Shown one piece after another: positions 25,817-34,045 of a stretch of DNA of 64,000 bases. This DNA is from JANQIO01 sp043585095. GTDB lineage: Bacteria; Pseudomonadota; Gammaproteobacteria; Pseudomonadales; Halieaceae. Made by a program: the position numbers and the translations under genes. The stretch spans positions 2,480,001-2,544,000 of the forward strand of contig CP121321.1 of the NCBI GenBank assembly GCA_043585095.1, written 5' to 3'. The notes beneath the pieces were generated by a model. It saw only the letters and a list, made by a program, of their open reading frames with translations, was not told the origin of the DNA and ran no database searches. Every line of letters starts with the position of its first letter. The stretch's first letter is position 1.

Positions 25817-26545
25817 TTGACCGGCTCAGACGACATATATGCAAGCCCTATCGGAGATCTTCCCGCGTTCCGCTTTGATGACACGGTGGTCGGTGTCTTC
25901 CCGGACATGATCAAGCGGTCGGTGCCAGGCTACAGCACCATTATTGCCATGACGGGCTTGCTGGCCAGCCGGCATGCCAAGCCGGGTTCGCGTTGCTATG
26001 ACCTGGGCTGTTCGCTGGGTGCTTCTACCCTTGCCATGCGCCAACATATCACCGCTGAGGACTGCAGGATCGTTGGTGTAGATAACTCCGCCGCGATGAT
26101 TGAGCAATGCCACAAGGTGATTGCCCGGGACACTGAATCGGTAGCGGTTGATTTGGTCTGCGATGATATTGAGGCCGTGACCATCGAAGACGCTTCTGTG
26201 GTGGTATTGAACTTCACTTTGCAGTTTATTCCGGTAGAGCGCCGCGCCCCTCTTTTACAGCGCATCAGCGACGGCCTGCGCCCGGGCGGCATCCTGATAC
26301 TGTCGGAGAAAGTGCTATTTGCTGACCCCCACCTGAACGCGCTGAACATCGAACTGCACCACGACTTCAAACGCGCCAACGGTTATTCAGATCTGGAAAT
26401 CGCCCAGAAACGCCAGGCGCTAGAAAACGTGCTGGTCCCGGAGACGTTGGACGATCACAAAGAACGCCTGGCCACAGCGGGCTTTGGCAGCGCAGATGTC
26501 TGGTTTCAATGTTTCAACTTCGCATCCCTGGTGGCGTTGAAGTGA
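25817..26545 (+). CDS. cmoA: Carboxy-S-adenosyl-L-methionine synthase
   Basis: A 242-aa SAM-dependent enzyme that converts SAM and prephenate to carboxy-SAM, the donor for the tRNA wobble modification 5-oxyacetyluridine. Strong match across its length to E. coli CmoA: VFPDMIKRSVPGY, YDLGCSLGASTLAMR, VVLNFTLQFIP, HHDFKRANGYS. The start is a TTG at 25817 with AGGGAA upstream. It overlaps cmoB by 4 nt (GTGA), so the two are coupled, as in other gammaproteobacteria. Confidence 0.96.
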   Translation: MTGSDDIYASPIGDLPAFRFDDTVVGVFPDMIKRSVPGYSTIIAMTGLLASRHAKPGSRCYDLGCSLGASTLAMRQHITAEDCRIVGVDNSAAMIEQCHKVIARDTESVAVDLVCDDIEAVTIEDASVVVLNFTLQFIPVERRAPLLQRISDGLRPGGILILSEKVLFADPHLNALNIELHHDFKRANGYSDLEIAQKRQALENVLVPETLDDHKERLATAGFGSADVWFQCFNFASLVALK

Positions 26546-27513
26546 TCGATTTCTCTCCGCTGGCGGAGCGCTGGCGCGACAACGAACTGGCCGCCTGGGC
26601 TAACACGCTTGAGGCGGACATTGCCGGGCGCTTTCACGCCGAGCGCTATGGCGACCTGCCGCGCTGGCAGGAAGCCCTGAGTGCCCTACCCGAACTCAGC
26701 CCCTCGTCCATCGACCTTAATGCAAGCGCGGTGCAAGTGGGCAACAAGAGCGACGCCACCGTTGAACAACGCGATGCGCTGAAAGTAGCCTTGATGGCGC
26801 TACATCCCTGGCGCAAAGGGCCCTACGAGTTGTTCGGGGTTTCAATAGACACGGAATGGCGATCCGACTGGAAGTGGGAACGACTGCTGCCGGGCCTGGC
26901 CCCGTTGCACGGCAAACGCGTACTCGACGTGGGTTGCGGCAGTGGCTATCACTGTTGGCGCATGCTGGGCGCTGGCGCCCAGGAAGTCATTGGCATCGAC
27001 CCAACGCCGCTGTTTGTATTGCAGTTTGAGGCGCTTAAACGCTACATCCAGCGCGACGAAGCCTGGGTATTGCCGCTGGGAATAGAGCACATGCCGAAGG
27101 ATCTGGCGGCATTTGATACGGTGTTTTCAATGGGCGTTTTGTATCACCGCCGCTCACCCATCGAGCACCTGATGGAACTGCGCGGCGCACTGCGCGACGG
27201 CGGGCAATTGGTTTTGGAGACGCTGGTGGTGGAAGGTGACGTGGACACCTGCCTGGTGCCCTCAGGACGGTACGCGCGAATGGGCAACGTTTGGTTTTTG
27301 CCTAGCACCGCGATGCTGCTGCGCTGGCTGGACAAGTTAGGCTTCCGCAACAGCCGCCTCATCGACGTCAGCCAAACCAGCACAAAGGAACAGCGTGCCA
27401 CGGAGTGGATGACCTTCCACTCTCTGGCCAAATTTTTAGATCCTGACGACCCCGGCAAGACGATAGAAGGCTATCCGGCGCCGCGACGGGCTATTGTGGT
27501 TGCAGATCGCTAG
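26542..27513 (+). CDS. cmoB: tRNA U34 carboxymethyltransferase
   Basis: A 323-aa partner of CmoA that transfers the carboxymethyl group of carboxy-SAM to 5-hydroxyuridine-34 of tRNAs. Hallmarks: WRKGPYELFGV, DTEWRSDWKWER, VLDVGCGSGYHCWRM, MGVLYHRRSPIEHL and DPDDPGKTIEGYPAP. The GTG at 26542 overlaps the cmoA stop; translation from it begins MIDFSPLAERW, matching E. coli CmoB, so the frame extension upstream to 26509 is not used. Confidence 0.96.
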   Translation: MIDFSPLAERWRDNELAAWANTLEADIAGRFHAERYGDLPRWQEALSALPELSPSSIDLNASAVQVGNKSDATVEQRDALKVALMALHPWRKGPYELFGVSIDTEWRSDWKWERLLPGLAPLHGKRVLDVGCGSGYHCWRMLGAGAQEVIGIDPTPLFVLQFEALKRYIQRDEAWVLPLGIEHMPKDLAAFDTVFSMGVLYHRRSPIEHLMELRGALRDGGQLVLETLVVEGDVDTCLVPSGRYARMGNVWFLPSTAMLLRWLDKLGFRNSRLIDVSQTSTKEQRATEWMTFHSLAKFLDPDDPGKTIEGYPAPRRAIVVADR

Positions 27514-27537
27514 ACCTGGCGTGTCACAGGACGGGGC

Positions 27538-27873
27538 TTAATCGTCCGCAGGTGGCGTGGGCATCATCCCGGGCACTGGAAACGGTGCTACTTTGCCGCC
27601 GCTGCTGCCCTCGCTGATTTTACCGGTGCCCTGTTTTTCCACTTCATCGATGCGGATAACAGCGTGCATCGGAATATAGCTGCGGGTAACGCCGGCGAAC
27701 TCATTCTTCAGGCGCTCTTCGGCAGGGTCGACCACCAGCTGGCTGCGTTCACCGAAAACGTACTCTTCGATCTCGATAAAACCCCACACTTCGCTGTTAT
27801 AGAACTGCCGGGCGTAAACCTCGTACACCTGGCCCTGGTTCTGGAAAATCACTTTGTAAATAGGCGTCGCCAT
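27538..27873 (-). CDS. DUF1820 family protein
   Basis: A 111-aa protein matching the DUF1820 family of pseudomonads and relatives: IYKVIFQNQGQVYEVYARQ, FIEIEEYVFGE and SYIPMHAVIRIDEVEKQG, with a flexible Gly/Pro-rich tail. Cytosolic, function unknown. It converges with cmoB across 24 nt and is divergent from miaB. Confidence 0.85.
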   Translation of the reverse strand: MATPIYKVIFQNQGQVYEVYARQFYNSEVWGFIEIEEYVFGERSQLVVDPAEERLKNEFAGVTRSYIPMHAVIRIDEVEKQGTGKISEGSSGGKVAPFPVPGMMPTPPADD

Positions 27874-28016
27874 GATTTCGCGGTTCTCATCAAGCGGTCA
27901 AAAATCGGCCGTCAATACTACCACCGAACGATTTCAGCAGGGTAGCCCTTCCCGGGTGCTTCCCGCTATAATCTCGCGCCCTTTTTTGAACAATGACGCG
28001 ACAGTAACTGACTACA

Positions 28017-29381
28017 GTGGCTAAGAAGCTTTACATCCAGACGCACGGCTGCCAGATGAACGAATACGATTCCGATCGTATGCGCGATCTGTTGGGCGAA
28101 AGCCACCAGATGGAGCGTGCTGCGACCCCGGAAGAAGCTGACGTACTGCTTTTAAATACTTGTTCTATAAGGGAAAAAGCCCAGGAGAAAGTGTTTCACC
28201 AACTGGGCCGCTGGAAGCACCTGAAACAGCAAAATCCCGACCTGATCATCGGCGTTGGAGGCTGTGTCGCCAGCCAGGAAGGCGAGGCCATCGGCAAGCG
28301 AGCACCCTACGTCGATCTGGTATTTGGACCGCAAACCCTGCACCGCTTGCCGGAGATGATCGAAACCCGTCGCAGCGATGGCACCATTGTTGTGGATGTG
28401 AGCTTTCCGGAAATCGAAAAATTCGACAACCTGCCCGAGCCCAGCGTTGACGGACCCACGGCGTTCGTATCCATCATGGAAGGCTGCAGCAAGTACTGCA
28501 CCTTCTGCGTGGTGCCCTACACCCGCGGGGAAGAAGTCAGCCGCCCCTTCGATGACGTCATCGCTGAAGTAGCGGGACTTGCCCAGAAGGGCGTGAGAGA
28601 GGTCAACCTGCTGGGGCAGAATGTGAACGCCTACCGCGGCGATAACCACCTGGGTGAGACAGTTGATTTTGCCGAGCTGCTATTTATGGTGGCGAAAGTG
28701 CCCGGTATTGATCGCATTCGCTACACGACCTCCCATCCCGTGGAGTTTAGCGACGCCTTAATCGACGCCTACGCCGAGATTCCCGAGTTGGTGAATCACT
28801 TGCATCTGCCTATACAGGCCGGCAGCGATCGCATTTTGGCCGCCATGAAGCGTGGCCATACCGCCCTCGAGTACAAGTCCAAGATTCGCAGGCTGCGCCG
28901 CCATCGTCCTGACATCAGCCTGTCGTCAGACTTTATTATTGGCTTCCCGGGCGAAACCGAGGCCGATTTTGCGGCGACTATGAAGCTAATCGAAGATATC
29001 GGTTTTGATCACTCTTTTAGTTTTATTTACAGCGCCCGGCCCGGCACGCCAGCGTCTGACCTGCCCGACGACACCCCAGAAGAAATTAAGAAGCAGCGCC
29101 TGCAGATTCTGCAAACCCGCATAAGCCAACAGGCGATGGAAATCAGCCGCCGCATGGTTGGCAGCGTTGAGCGGGTGCTGGTAACCGGTGTTTCCAGGAA
29201 AGACCCAGGCCAGCTACAGGGGCGCACTGAAAACAACCGGGTGGTGAATTTCCGCACAGCGGATCACAGCCTGATTGGCGATTTCGCCAACATATTGATA
29301 GAAGAAGCACTGCCCAATTCACTGCGTGGCAGCCTGCAGTCCAGCGGAGTCACGCCCGCCCTGAACAAGGAGGCAAGCTAA
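28017..29381 (+). CDS. miaB: tRNA-2-methylthio-N6-dimethylallyladenosine synthase
   Basis: A 454-aa radical SAM methylthiotransferase acting on i6A37 of tRNAs. The N-terminal cluster-binding domain has Cys12, Cys49 and Cys83 (HGCQMN, NTCSIRE, GGCVA). The radical SAM motif is Cys157/161/164 (GCSKYCTFC), and a C-terminal TRAM-type domain holds RVLVTG..GRTENNRVVNF. The start is GTG 28017; the protein begins AKKLYIQTHGCQMNEYD as in other MiaB. A TATAAT at 27967-27972 is a possible -10. It is followed by the ybeZ operon, a common order. Confidence 0.97.
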   Translation: MAKKLYIQTHGCQMNEYDSDRMRDLLGESHQMERAATPEEADVLLLNTCSIREKAQEKVFHQLGRWKHLKQQNPDLIIGVGGCVASQEGEAIGKRAPYVDLVFGPQTLHRLPEMIETRRSDGTIVVDVSFPEIEKFDNLPEPSVDGPTAFVSIMEGCSKYCTFCVVPYTRGEEVSRPFDDVIAEVAGLAQKGVREVNLLGQNVNAYRGDNHLGETVDFAELLFMVAKVPGIDRIRYTTSHPVEFSDALIDAYAEIPELVNHLHLPIQAGSDRILAAMKRGHTALEYKSKIRRLRRHRPDISLSSDFIIGFPGETEADFAATMKLIEDIGFDHSFSFIYSARPGTPASDLPDDTPEEIKKQRLQILQTRISQQAMEISRRMVGSVERVLVTGVSRKDPGQLQGRTENNRVVNFRTADHSLIGDFANILIEEALPNSLRGSLQSSGVTPALNKEAS

Positions 29382-29410
29382 GTCCCGTAATCGGCGACGC
29401 AAGGCTTGTG

Positions 29411-29438
29411 TTGACTGCACGTGAAACCCCGCTATCCT
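29411..29438 (+). promoter_or_regulatory. Candidate promoter of the ybeZ-ybeY-ybeX-lnt operon
   Basis: TTGACT (29411-29416), 16-bp spacer, TATCCT (29433-29438), about 40 nt before the ybeZ start and after the miaB stop. Confidence 0.5.
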
Positions 29439-29478
29439 TCCCTTTTATTGCATAGCCGATCACGGCCCCACGATTCTA

Positions 29479-30516
29479 TTGAATAGCGACGAACCTCCCA
29501 GTCAGCTGACTATCACGCTGGAACCCAGCGACGCCCGCCACCTCGCAATACTCTGTGGCCAGTTCGACCAACACCTGAAACAGATTGAATCCCGTCTGGG
29601 GGTGACTGTGCGCGCGCGGGGCAACATCTTCGCGATCAGCGGCGAGGCCAGTGCCGTCAACACCACTGCAATACTATTGCGAGAGTTGTACGCCGAAATC
29701 CTCGTTGGCATCGTACTGAGCCCGGAATCACTGCACCTGCATTTGCAGCAGTCGATTCTTGATGAGCACGCCGAAGGCGGTGAGACGGACACAGAGAGCG
29801 GCCCGGACGAAGCCGGCGACAACGTGGTAACCATTCGCACCAAGCGCAATCCGGTCAAGCCGCGCGGTAAAAACCAGCAGAGCTATGTGAAGCAAATCAG
29901 CCGCTGTGATTTAAATTTTGGCATCGGGCCCGCTGGCACCGGAAAAACCTATCTGGCGGTAGCCACCGCCGTCGAAGCGCTGCTTAACGAGCGCGTGAAG
30001 CGCATTCTGCTGGTCCGCCCGGCAGTTGAGGCCGGAGAGAAACTGGGCTTCCTGCCGGGCGATTTATCCCAGAAGATCGACCCCTATCTGCGCCCACTGT
30101 ACGACGCACTCTACGAAATGCTGGGATTTGAAACCGTTAACAAATACATCGAGCGCAACATCATTGAAGTCGCGCCGCTGGCCTTTATGCGTGGGCGCAC
30201 ACTCAACAGCGCCTTCATCATTCTCGACGAGGCACAAAACACCACCCGCGAACAGATGAAGATGTTCCTGACGCGGATCGGCTTTGGTTCCACCGCGGTG
30301 GTAACCGGCGATGCGACCCAGATTGATCTACCGCGGGGCACCCAATCCGGGCTTACCCATGCCATTAACGTGTTGGACGGCATGGAGGGCTGTGGTTTCA
30401 CCTACTTCCAGTCCCGCGACGTGGTGAGGCATCCTTTGGTGCAACGGATCGTAGAAGCCTATGACAGCTTCGACGCCAGCCACACTACCAGCAGCATAGA
30501 TAAGACCCGGTCCTGA
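29479..30516 (+). CDS. ybeZ: PhoH-like ATPase YbeZ
   Basis: A 345-aa ATPase with an N-terminal KH-like region and a PhoH domain: Walker A GPAGTGKT at 150-157 and Walker B FIILDEAQN. It partners with the YbeY ribonuclease in ribosome quality control and rRNA maturation. The start appears to be TTG 29479, without a strong ribosome site. ybeY begins 4 nt after its stop. Confidence 0.93.
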   Translation: MNSDEPPSQLTITLEPSDARHLAILCGQFDQHLKQIESRLGVTVRARGNIFAISGEASAVNTTAILLRELYAEILVGIVLSPESLHLHLQQSILDEHAEGGETDTESGPDEAGDNVVTIRTKRNPVKPRGKNQQSYVKQISRCDLNFGIGPAGTGKTYLAVATAVEALLNERVKRILLVRPAVEAGEKLGFLPGDLSQKIDPYLRPLYDALYEMLGFETVNKYIERNIIEVAPLAFMRGRTLNSAFIILDEAQNTTREQMKMFLTRIGFGSTAVVTGDATQIDLPRGTQSGLTHAINVLDGMEGCGFTYFQSRDVVRHPLVQRIVEAYDSFDASHTTSSIDKTRS

Positions 30517-30520
30517 GCCC

Positions 30521-30991
30521 ATGAATTTGCACGTGGATATTCAAAGCGCGAGTACCGACCCCGCCCCTGACGAGGACGACATACGCAGGTGGATCGCTGC
30601 CGCACTGGATGGACGCAAGCCAGAGGCTGAGGTGTCGGTGCGTCTGGTCGATGAAGACGAGATGACCGCGCTGAACGAGACCTATCGAGACAAATGCGGC
30701 AGCACCAATGTGCTGTCCTTTCCCGCCGCTCTTCCTGAGGGTATCGATCACCCGCTGCTAGGCGACATCGTGCTCTGCCCGGCGGTAGTCAATCGCGAGG
30801 CGGGGCAGCAAGGAAAATCCCCAGACCAACACTGGACTCACATGTTGGTGCACGGCAGCCTGCATTTGCTGGGTTACGATCATGTGGAGGCGACCGAAGC
30901 AGACGTGATGGAGTCTCTGGAAACATCAATCCTTGCCGATCTCGGCCTGCCCTGCCCCTACAGCGCCGGACCCGACGGGGCACCGGCATGA
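30521..30991 (+). CDS. ybeY: Endoribonuclease YbeY
   Basis: A 156-aa metal-dependent RNase for 16S rRNA 3'-end maturation. The zinc motif HGSLHLLGYDH supplies His111, His115 and His121, and YRDKCGSTNVLSFP is the conserved RNA-side motif. It overlaps ybeX by 4 nt (ATGA), implying coupling. Confidence 0.96.
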   Translation: MNLHVDIQSASTDPAPDEDDIRRWIAAALDGRKPEAEVSVRLVDEDEMTALNETYRDKCGSTNVLSFPAALPEGIDHPLLGDIVLCPAVVNREAGQQGKSPDQHWTHMLVHGSLHLLGYDHVEATEADVMESLETSILADLGLPCPYSAGPDGAPA

Positions 30992-31830
30992 CCGAAGAGC
31001 GCTACAGGGACGAACCCGAAAAAAGCTGGCTGGAAAAACTGTCGTCAGCCTTTAGCTCGGAACCGCGCACGCGCCAGGATCTCAGTGACGTGTTGGAGAT
31101 CGCTCGTGACAATAAAGTCATCGACGATGATGCACAGAGCATCATTGAAGGCGCGATGCAGGTGGCGGAGTTGCAGGCGCGGGATATTATGATTCCGCGC
31201 TCGCAGATGGAAGTCATCAAGGCCGAACTGGAACTCTCCGAGTTGCTGCCGCAGATTATTCAATCAGCTCACTCGCGCTATCCGGTGATTGGCGACAGCC
31301 CGGACGACGTGTTGGGCATCCTGTTGGTGAAGGATCTGTTGCCGCAGATTCTGGAACCTCAAGGTGAAGACTTCGATCTGTCCGCTCTGCTTCGCCCCAG
31401 TAACGTTGTGCCGGAAAGCAAACGGCTGAACGTCCTGCTCAGGGAGTTTCGCCAAAACCGCAACCACATGGCCATCGTCATCGATGAGTACGGTGGCGTA
31501 GCCGGACTGGTGACAATCGAAGACGTGCTGGAGGAAATCGTCGGTGAAATCGAAGACGAAACCGACCTCGAAACTGACACCTTCATTCGCCAGCTTAGCG
31601 GCGGTGACTATATCGTACGCGCGCTCACCCCCATTGACGATTTCAATGAAGCTTTTGAGGTAGAGTTTAGCGACGACGAATTCGACACCATTGGCGGCCT
31701 GGTAATGCAGCAATTTGGATATCTGCCCACCCATAACGAGTCCACAGAAATCGAAGGCCTGACCTTCAAAGTGGTGAACGCCGACCAACGTAAAATCAAC
31801 AGCCTGCGCGTGCGTGTCGACCGGGACTGA
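30988..31830 (+). CDS. ybeX: CBS-domain protein YbeX/CorC (HlyC/CorC family)
   Basis: A 280-aa cytosolic protein with paired CBS domains (about 65-190; IMIPRSQMEVI and IVIDEYGGVAGLVTIEDV) and a C-terminal CorC_HlyC transporter-associated domain. It lacks the membrane domain of larger CorC-type proteins. Linked to Mg/Co homeostasis and, through the operon, to ribosome function. Confidence 0.93.
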   Translation: MTEERYRDEPEKSWLEKLSSAFSSEPRTRQDLSDVLEIARDNKVIDDDAQSIIEGAMQVAELQARDIMIPRSQMEVIKAELELSELLPQIIQSAHSRYPVIGDSPDDVLGILLVKDLLPQILEPQGEDFDLSALLRPSNVVPESKRLNVLLREFRQNRNHMAIVIDEYGGVAGLVTIEDVLEEIVGEIEDETDLETDTFIRQLSGGDYIVRALTPIDDFNEAFEVEFSDDEFDTIGGLVMQQFGYLPTHNESTEIEGLTFKVVNADQRKINSLRVRVDRD

Positions 31831-33343
31831 TACCGCGGGCTGGCCCGCACGGCTCGGTATTGTGCTGCTTTCGCTTGTCGCCGGCAGCCTGATCACTCTC
31901 TCCCTTGCTCCCTACAGTCTCTGGCCTTCAGCCATTGTCAGTCTGTGCCTGTATATGGGTTTGCTGCGCGATTGCAGCGCCCGACAGGCCGCCTGGCGGG
32001 GCTGGCTGTTCGGCCTGGGGCAGTTCGGTACTGGCTGTTCATGGGTATTCGTCAGTATTCACGAGTACGGCAATGCCAGCCTGCCCCTGGCGGTTCTACT
32101 CACGGGATTGTGGTGCATGGGCCTGGCCCTACTGCAGGCGGCGTTTGCCTACCTGTACGCCAGGCTAATGCGCGACTTGATGGCCGGCATGCTGGTCGGT
32201 TTTCCCGCGCTGTGGGTCATGTTTGAGTGGCTGCGCAGCTGGCTGCTGACCGGCTTTCCCTGGCTGTATGTCGGCTACGCCAGCCTGGATACCTGGGCCG
32301 AAGGATGGGTTCCGGTTATTGGCGTGTTTGGCGCATCGCTACTGATCGCCTTTAGCGCGAGCTGTTTGTATCTGGCGTATATGCGCGCCAACGCTCAATC
32401 GCTGTTGATCTATACCACCATGGTAGCCAGCCTATGGTTGATTGGCTGGCAGTTGGGTACCGCGCAATGGGTGGCGGCAGCCAACGCCAGGCCGCTGACC
32501 GTCGGCATTGTGCAACCGAATATTCCGCAAGAGAAAAAATGGGATCGCGACTACTATCGTCCGCAGCTTGAGGTTTTCACAGAACTCACCGAACCCCTGC
32601 TGGGGAAAGACATCGTACTGTGGCCGGAAGCCGCAATTCCTAACTTCTACCAACGCGCCGAGGACTTCCTTCTGCCCATGTCACAACGCGCGCTGCAGGC
32701 TGACACCGCGCTGATCACCGGCATACCCTGGCTGCCTGAAGGCAGCCGTCAATATCACAACAGCGTTGTCACGCTGGGACAGGGTAGCGGCGTATATCAC
32801 AAGCAGCGTCTGGTGCCCTTTGGTGAATACGTGCCTCTGGAAAACTGGCTTCGCGGCACCATTGAGTTTTTCAATCTGCCCATGTCGGCCTTTGCTCAGG
32901 GCAGTAAAGACCAGGCCCCGCTACGAGCACAGGAATTCCGAATCTCCCCGTTCATCTGCTATGAGATCGTCTACCCCGAGCTGGTACGTGAATACGCGAG
33001 CCGCGCTGACTTGATGATCACTATCAGCAATGACAGTTGGTTCGGCGCATCGATCGGCCCACTTCAGCATCTGCAGATGGCGCGCATGCGGGCTCTGGAG
33101 AACGGTCGCTACCTGGTGCGCGGCACTAACAATGGCGTATCTGCGATCATCAACGAACGCGGCAAAATAGTGAAACAGAGTGCTCAGTTCGAACGGCTTA
33201 CGTTGGAAGGCGAAGTTGACGTCATGCTGGGGCAAACCCCCTTCAGCCGGGTCGGGTCAATGCCCGTGCTGCTGCTGTGCGAGCTCCTGCTGGTGCTGAT
33301 TATGGGTGCCGGCAGTCTGGGCTTCCGCCTCCAACACGATTGA
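31814..33343 (+). CDS. lnt: Apolipoprotein N-acyltransferase
   Basis: A 509-aa inner-membrane enzyme that adds the third acyl chain to lipoproteins. About six N-terminal helices precede a nitrilase domain with the catalytic set: Glu in WPEAAIPNFYQ, Lys in YHKQRLVPFGEY and Cys in FICYEIVYPEL. The first start is GTG 31814, overlapping ybeX by 17 nt. The window encodes several lipoproteins that need it. Confidence 0.95.
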   Translation: MSTGTDTAGWPARLGIVLLSLVAGSLITLSLAPYSLWPSAIVSLCLYMGLLRDCSARQAAWRGWLFGLGQFGTGCSWVFVSIHEYGNASLPLAVLLTGLWCMGLALLQAAFAYLYARLMRDLMAGMLVGFPALWVMFEWLRSWLLTGFPWLYVGYASLDTWAEGWVPVIGVFGASLLIAFSASCLYLAYMRANAQSLLIYTTMVASLWLIGWQLGTAQWVAAANARPLTVGIVQPNIPQEKKWDRDYYRPQLEVFTELTEPLLGKDIVLWPEAAIPNFYQRAEDFLLPMSQRALQADTALITGIPWLPEGSRQYHNSVVTLGQGSGVYHKQRLVPFGEYVPLENWLRGTIEFFNLPMSAFAQGSKDQAPLRAQEFRISPFICYEIVYPELVREYASRADLMITISNDSWFGASIGPLQHLQMARMRALENGRYLVRGTNNGVSAIINERGKIVKQSAQFERLTLEGEVDVMLGQTPFSRVGSMPVLLLCELLLVLIMGAGSLGFRLQHD

Positions 33344-33381
33344 GTACGAACTAAATTCCGCTAAGTAGAACAGGCGCTGCT

Positions 33382-33852
33382 TTAGTGAAGCGCCGGGCCC
33401 GCATCCTCGTCACTGGACTCTGGTTCCGCGAACAAATAGTCCAACCGCAAGCACTGCGCCGCGACTGTCCGGGTCTCCTCTAGCGTCAGCTCAATAAACG
33501 CCAAAACCTGCTCTGCCGCCAAACCTGCGCCCGCGGGCAGCACGCCAGCTACAACCAGCTGGGGCGTTGCATCATCAGCAATATCCAGAAACACCTTCAG
33601 CGTCGGGAAGTCCATATTCAAGCGCCCGAGGTCCGCCGACACCGCCAGCACTGCCATGGGGCGAACCTCCAGCTCTGTGGTGAGCAGCAGACCGTAGTTC
33701 TCGGCAAACAAGCGGCTGTCGATAACGCCTTCGATTTGCCGCAAACGATCCAGGTGCAAACCCTCACAGCGACCGCAGTCCTCAAAGTCGATGCCGGCGC
33801 TGCCCAGCCATTGCTCCAATGCAGCGCGGTCGGGGCTGGATAATTCAGCCAT
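33382..33852 (-). CDS. YbjN-like small protein
   Basis: A 156-aa acidic cytosolic protein. It resembles the YbjN/T3SS-chaperone-like fold family: an N-terminal helix, CGRCEGLHLDRLRQIEG, then alternating strands (GLLLTTELEVRP) and a helical C-terminus. Function unknown. The ATG at 33852 is chosen because GGAG lies 7 nt upstream; the open frame extends much further (to 34047) but has no supporting site there. Family assignment is moderate. Confidence 0.65.
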   Translation of the reverse strand: MAELSSPDRAALEQWLGSAGIDFEDCGRCEGLHLDRLRQIEGVIDSRLFAENYGLLLTTELEVRPMAVLAVSADLGRLNMDFPTLKVFLDIADDATPQLVVAGVLPAGAGLAAEQVLAFIELTLEETRTVAAQCLRLDYLFAEPESSDEDAGPALH

Positions 33853-34045
33853 ATTGATACTCCAAAAACGTAGCCAGTGAGTGTACGGCAGCCAGCAGCT
33901 TGCCGCACCCATTCTGAGGGCCACAATCACCGCCCTCGGTCTGCTTAAACACGCCATTTTTACCGCTGTGCGCCGGTCACAACGCTGCCGCGGCCTGCGA
34001 ATTACTGCTAGACTACGCGGTCTTTTTGAAGGGCCTACAACGGAC

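Noticed and set aside
33373..33394. Inverted repeat GGCGCT/AGCGCC after lnt
   Set aside because: Short arms, no T-run on either side, and it spans the stop codon of the YbjN-like gene; too weak for a terminator.
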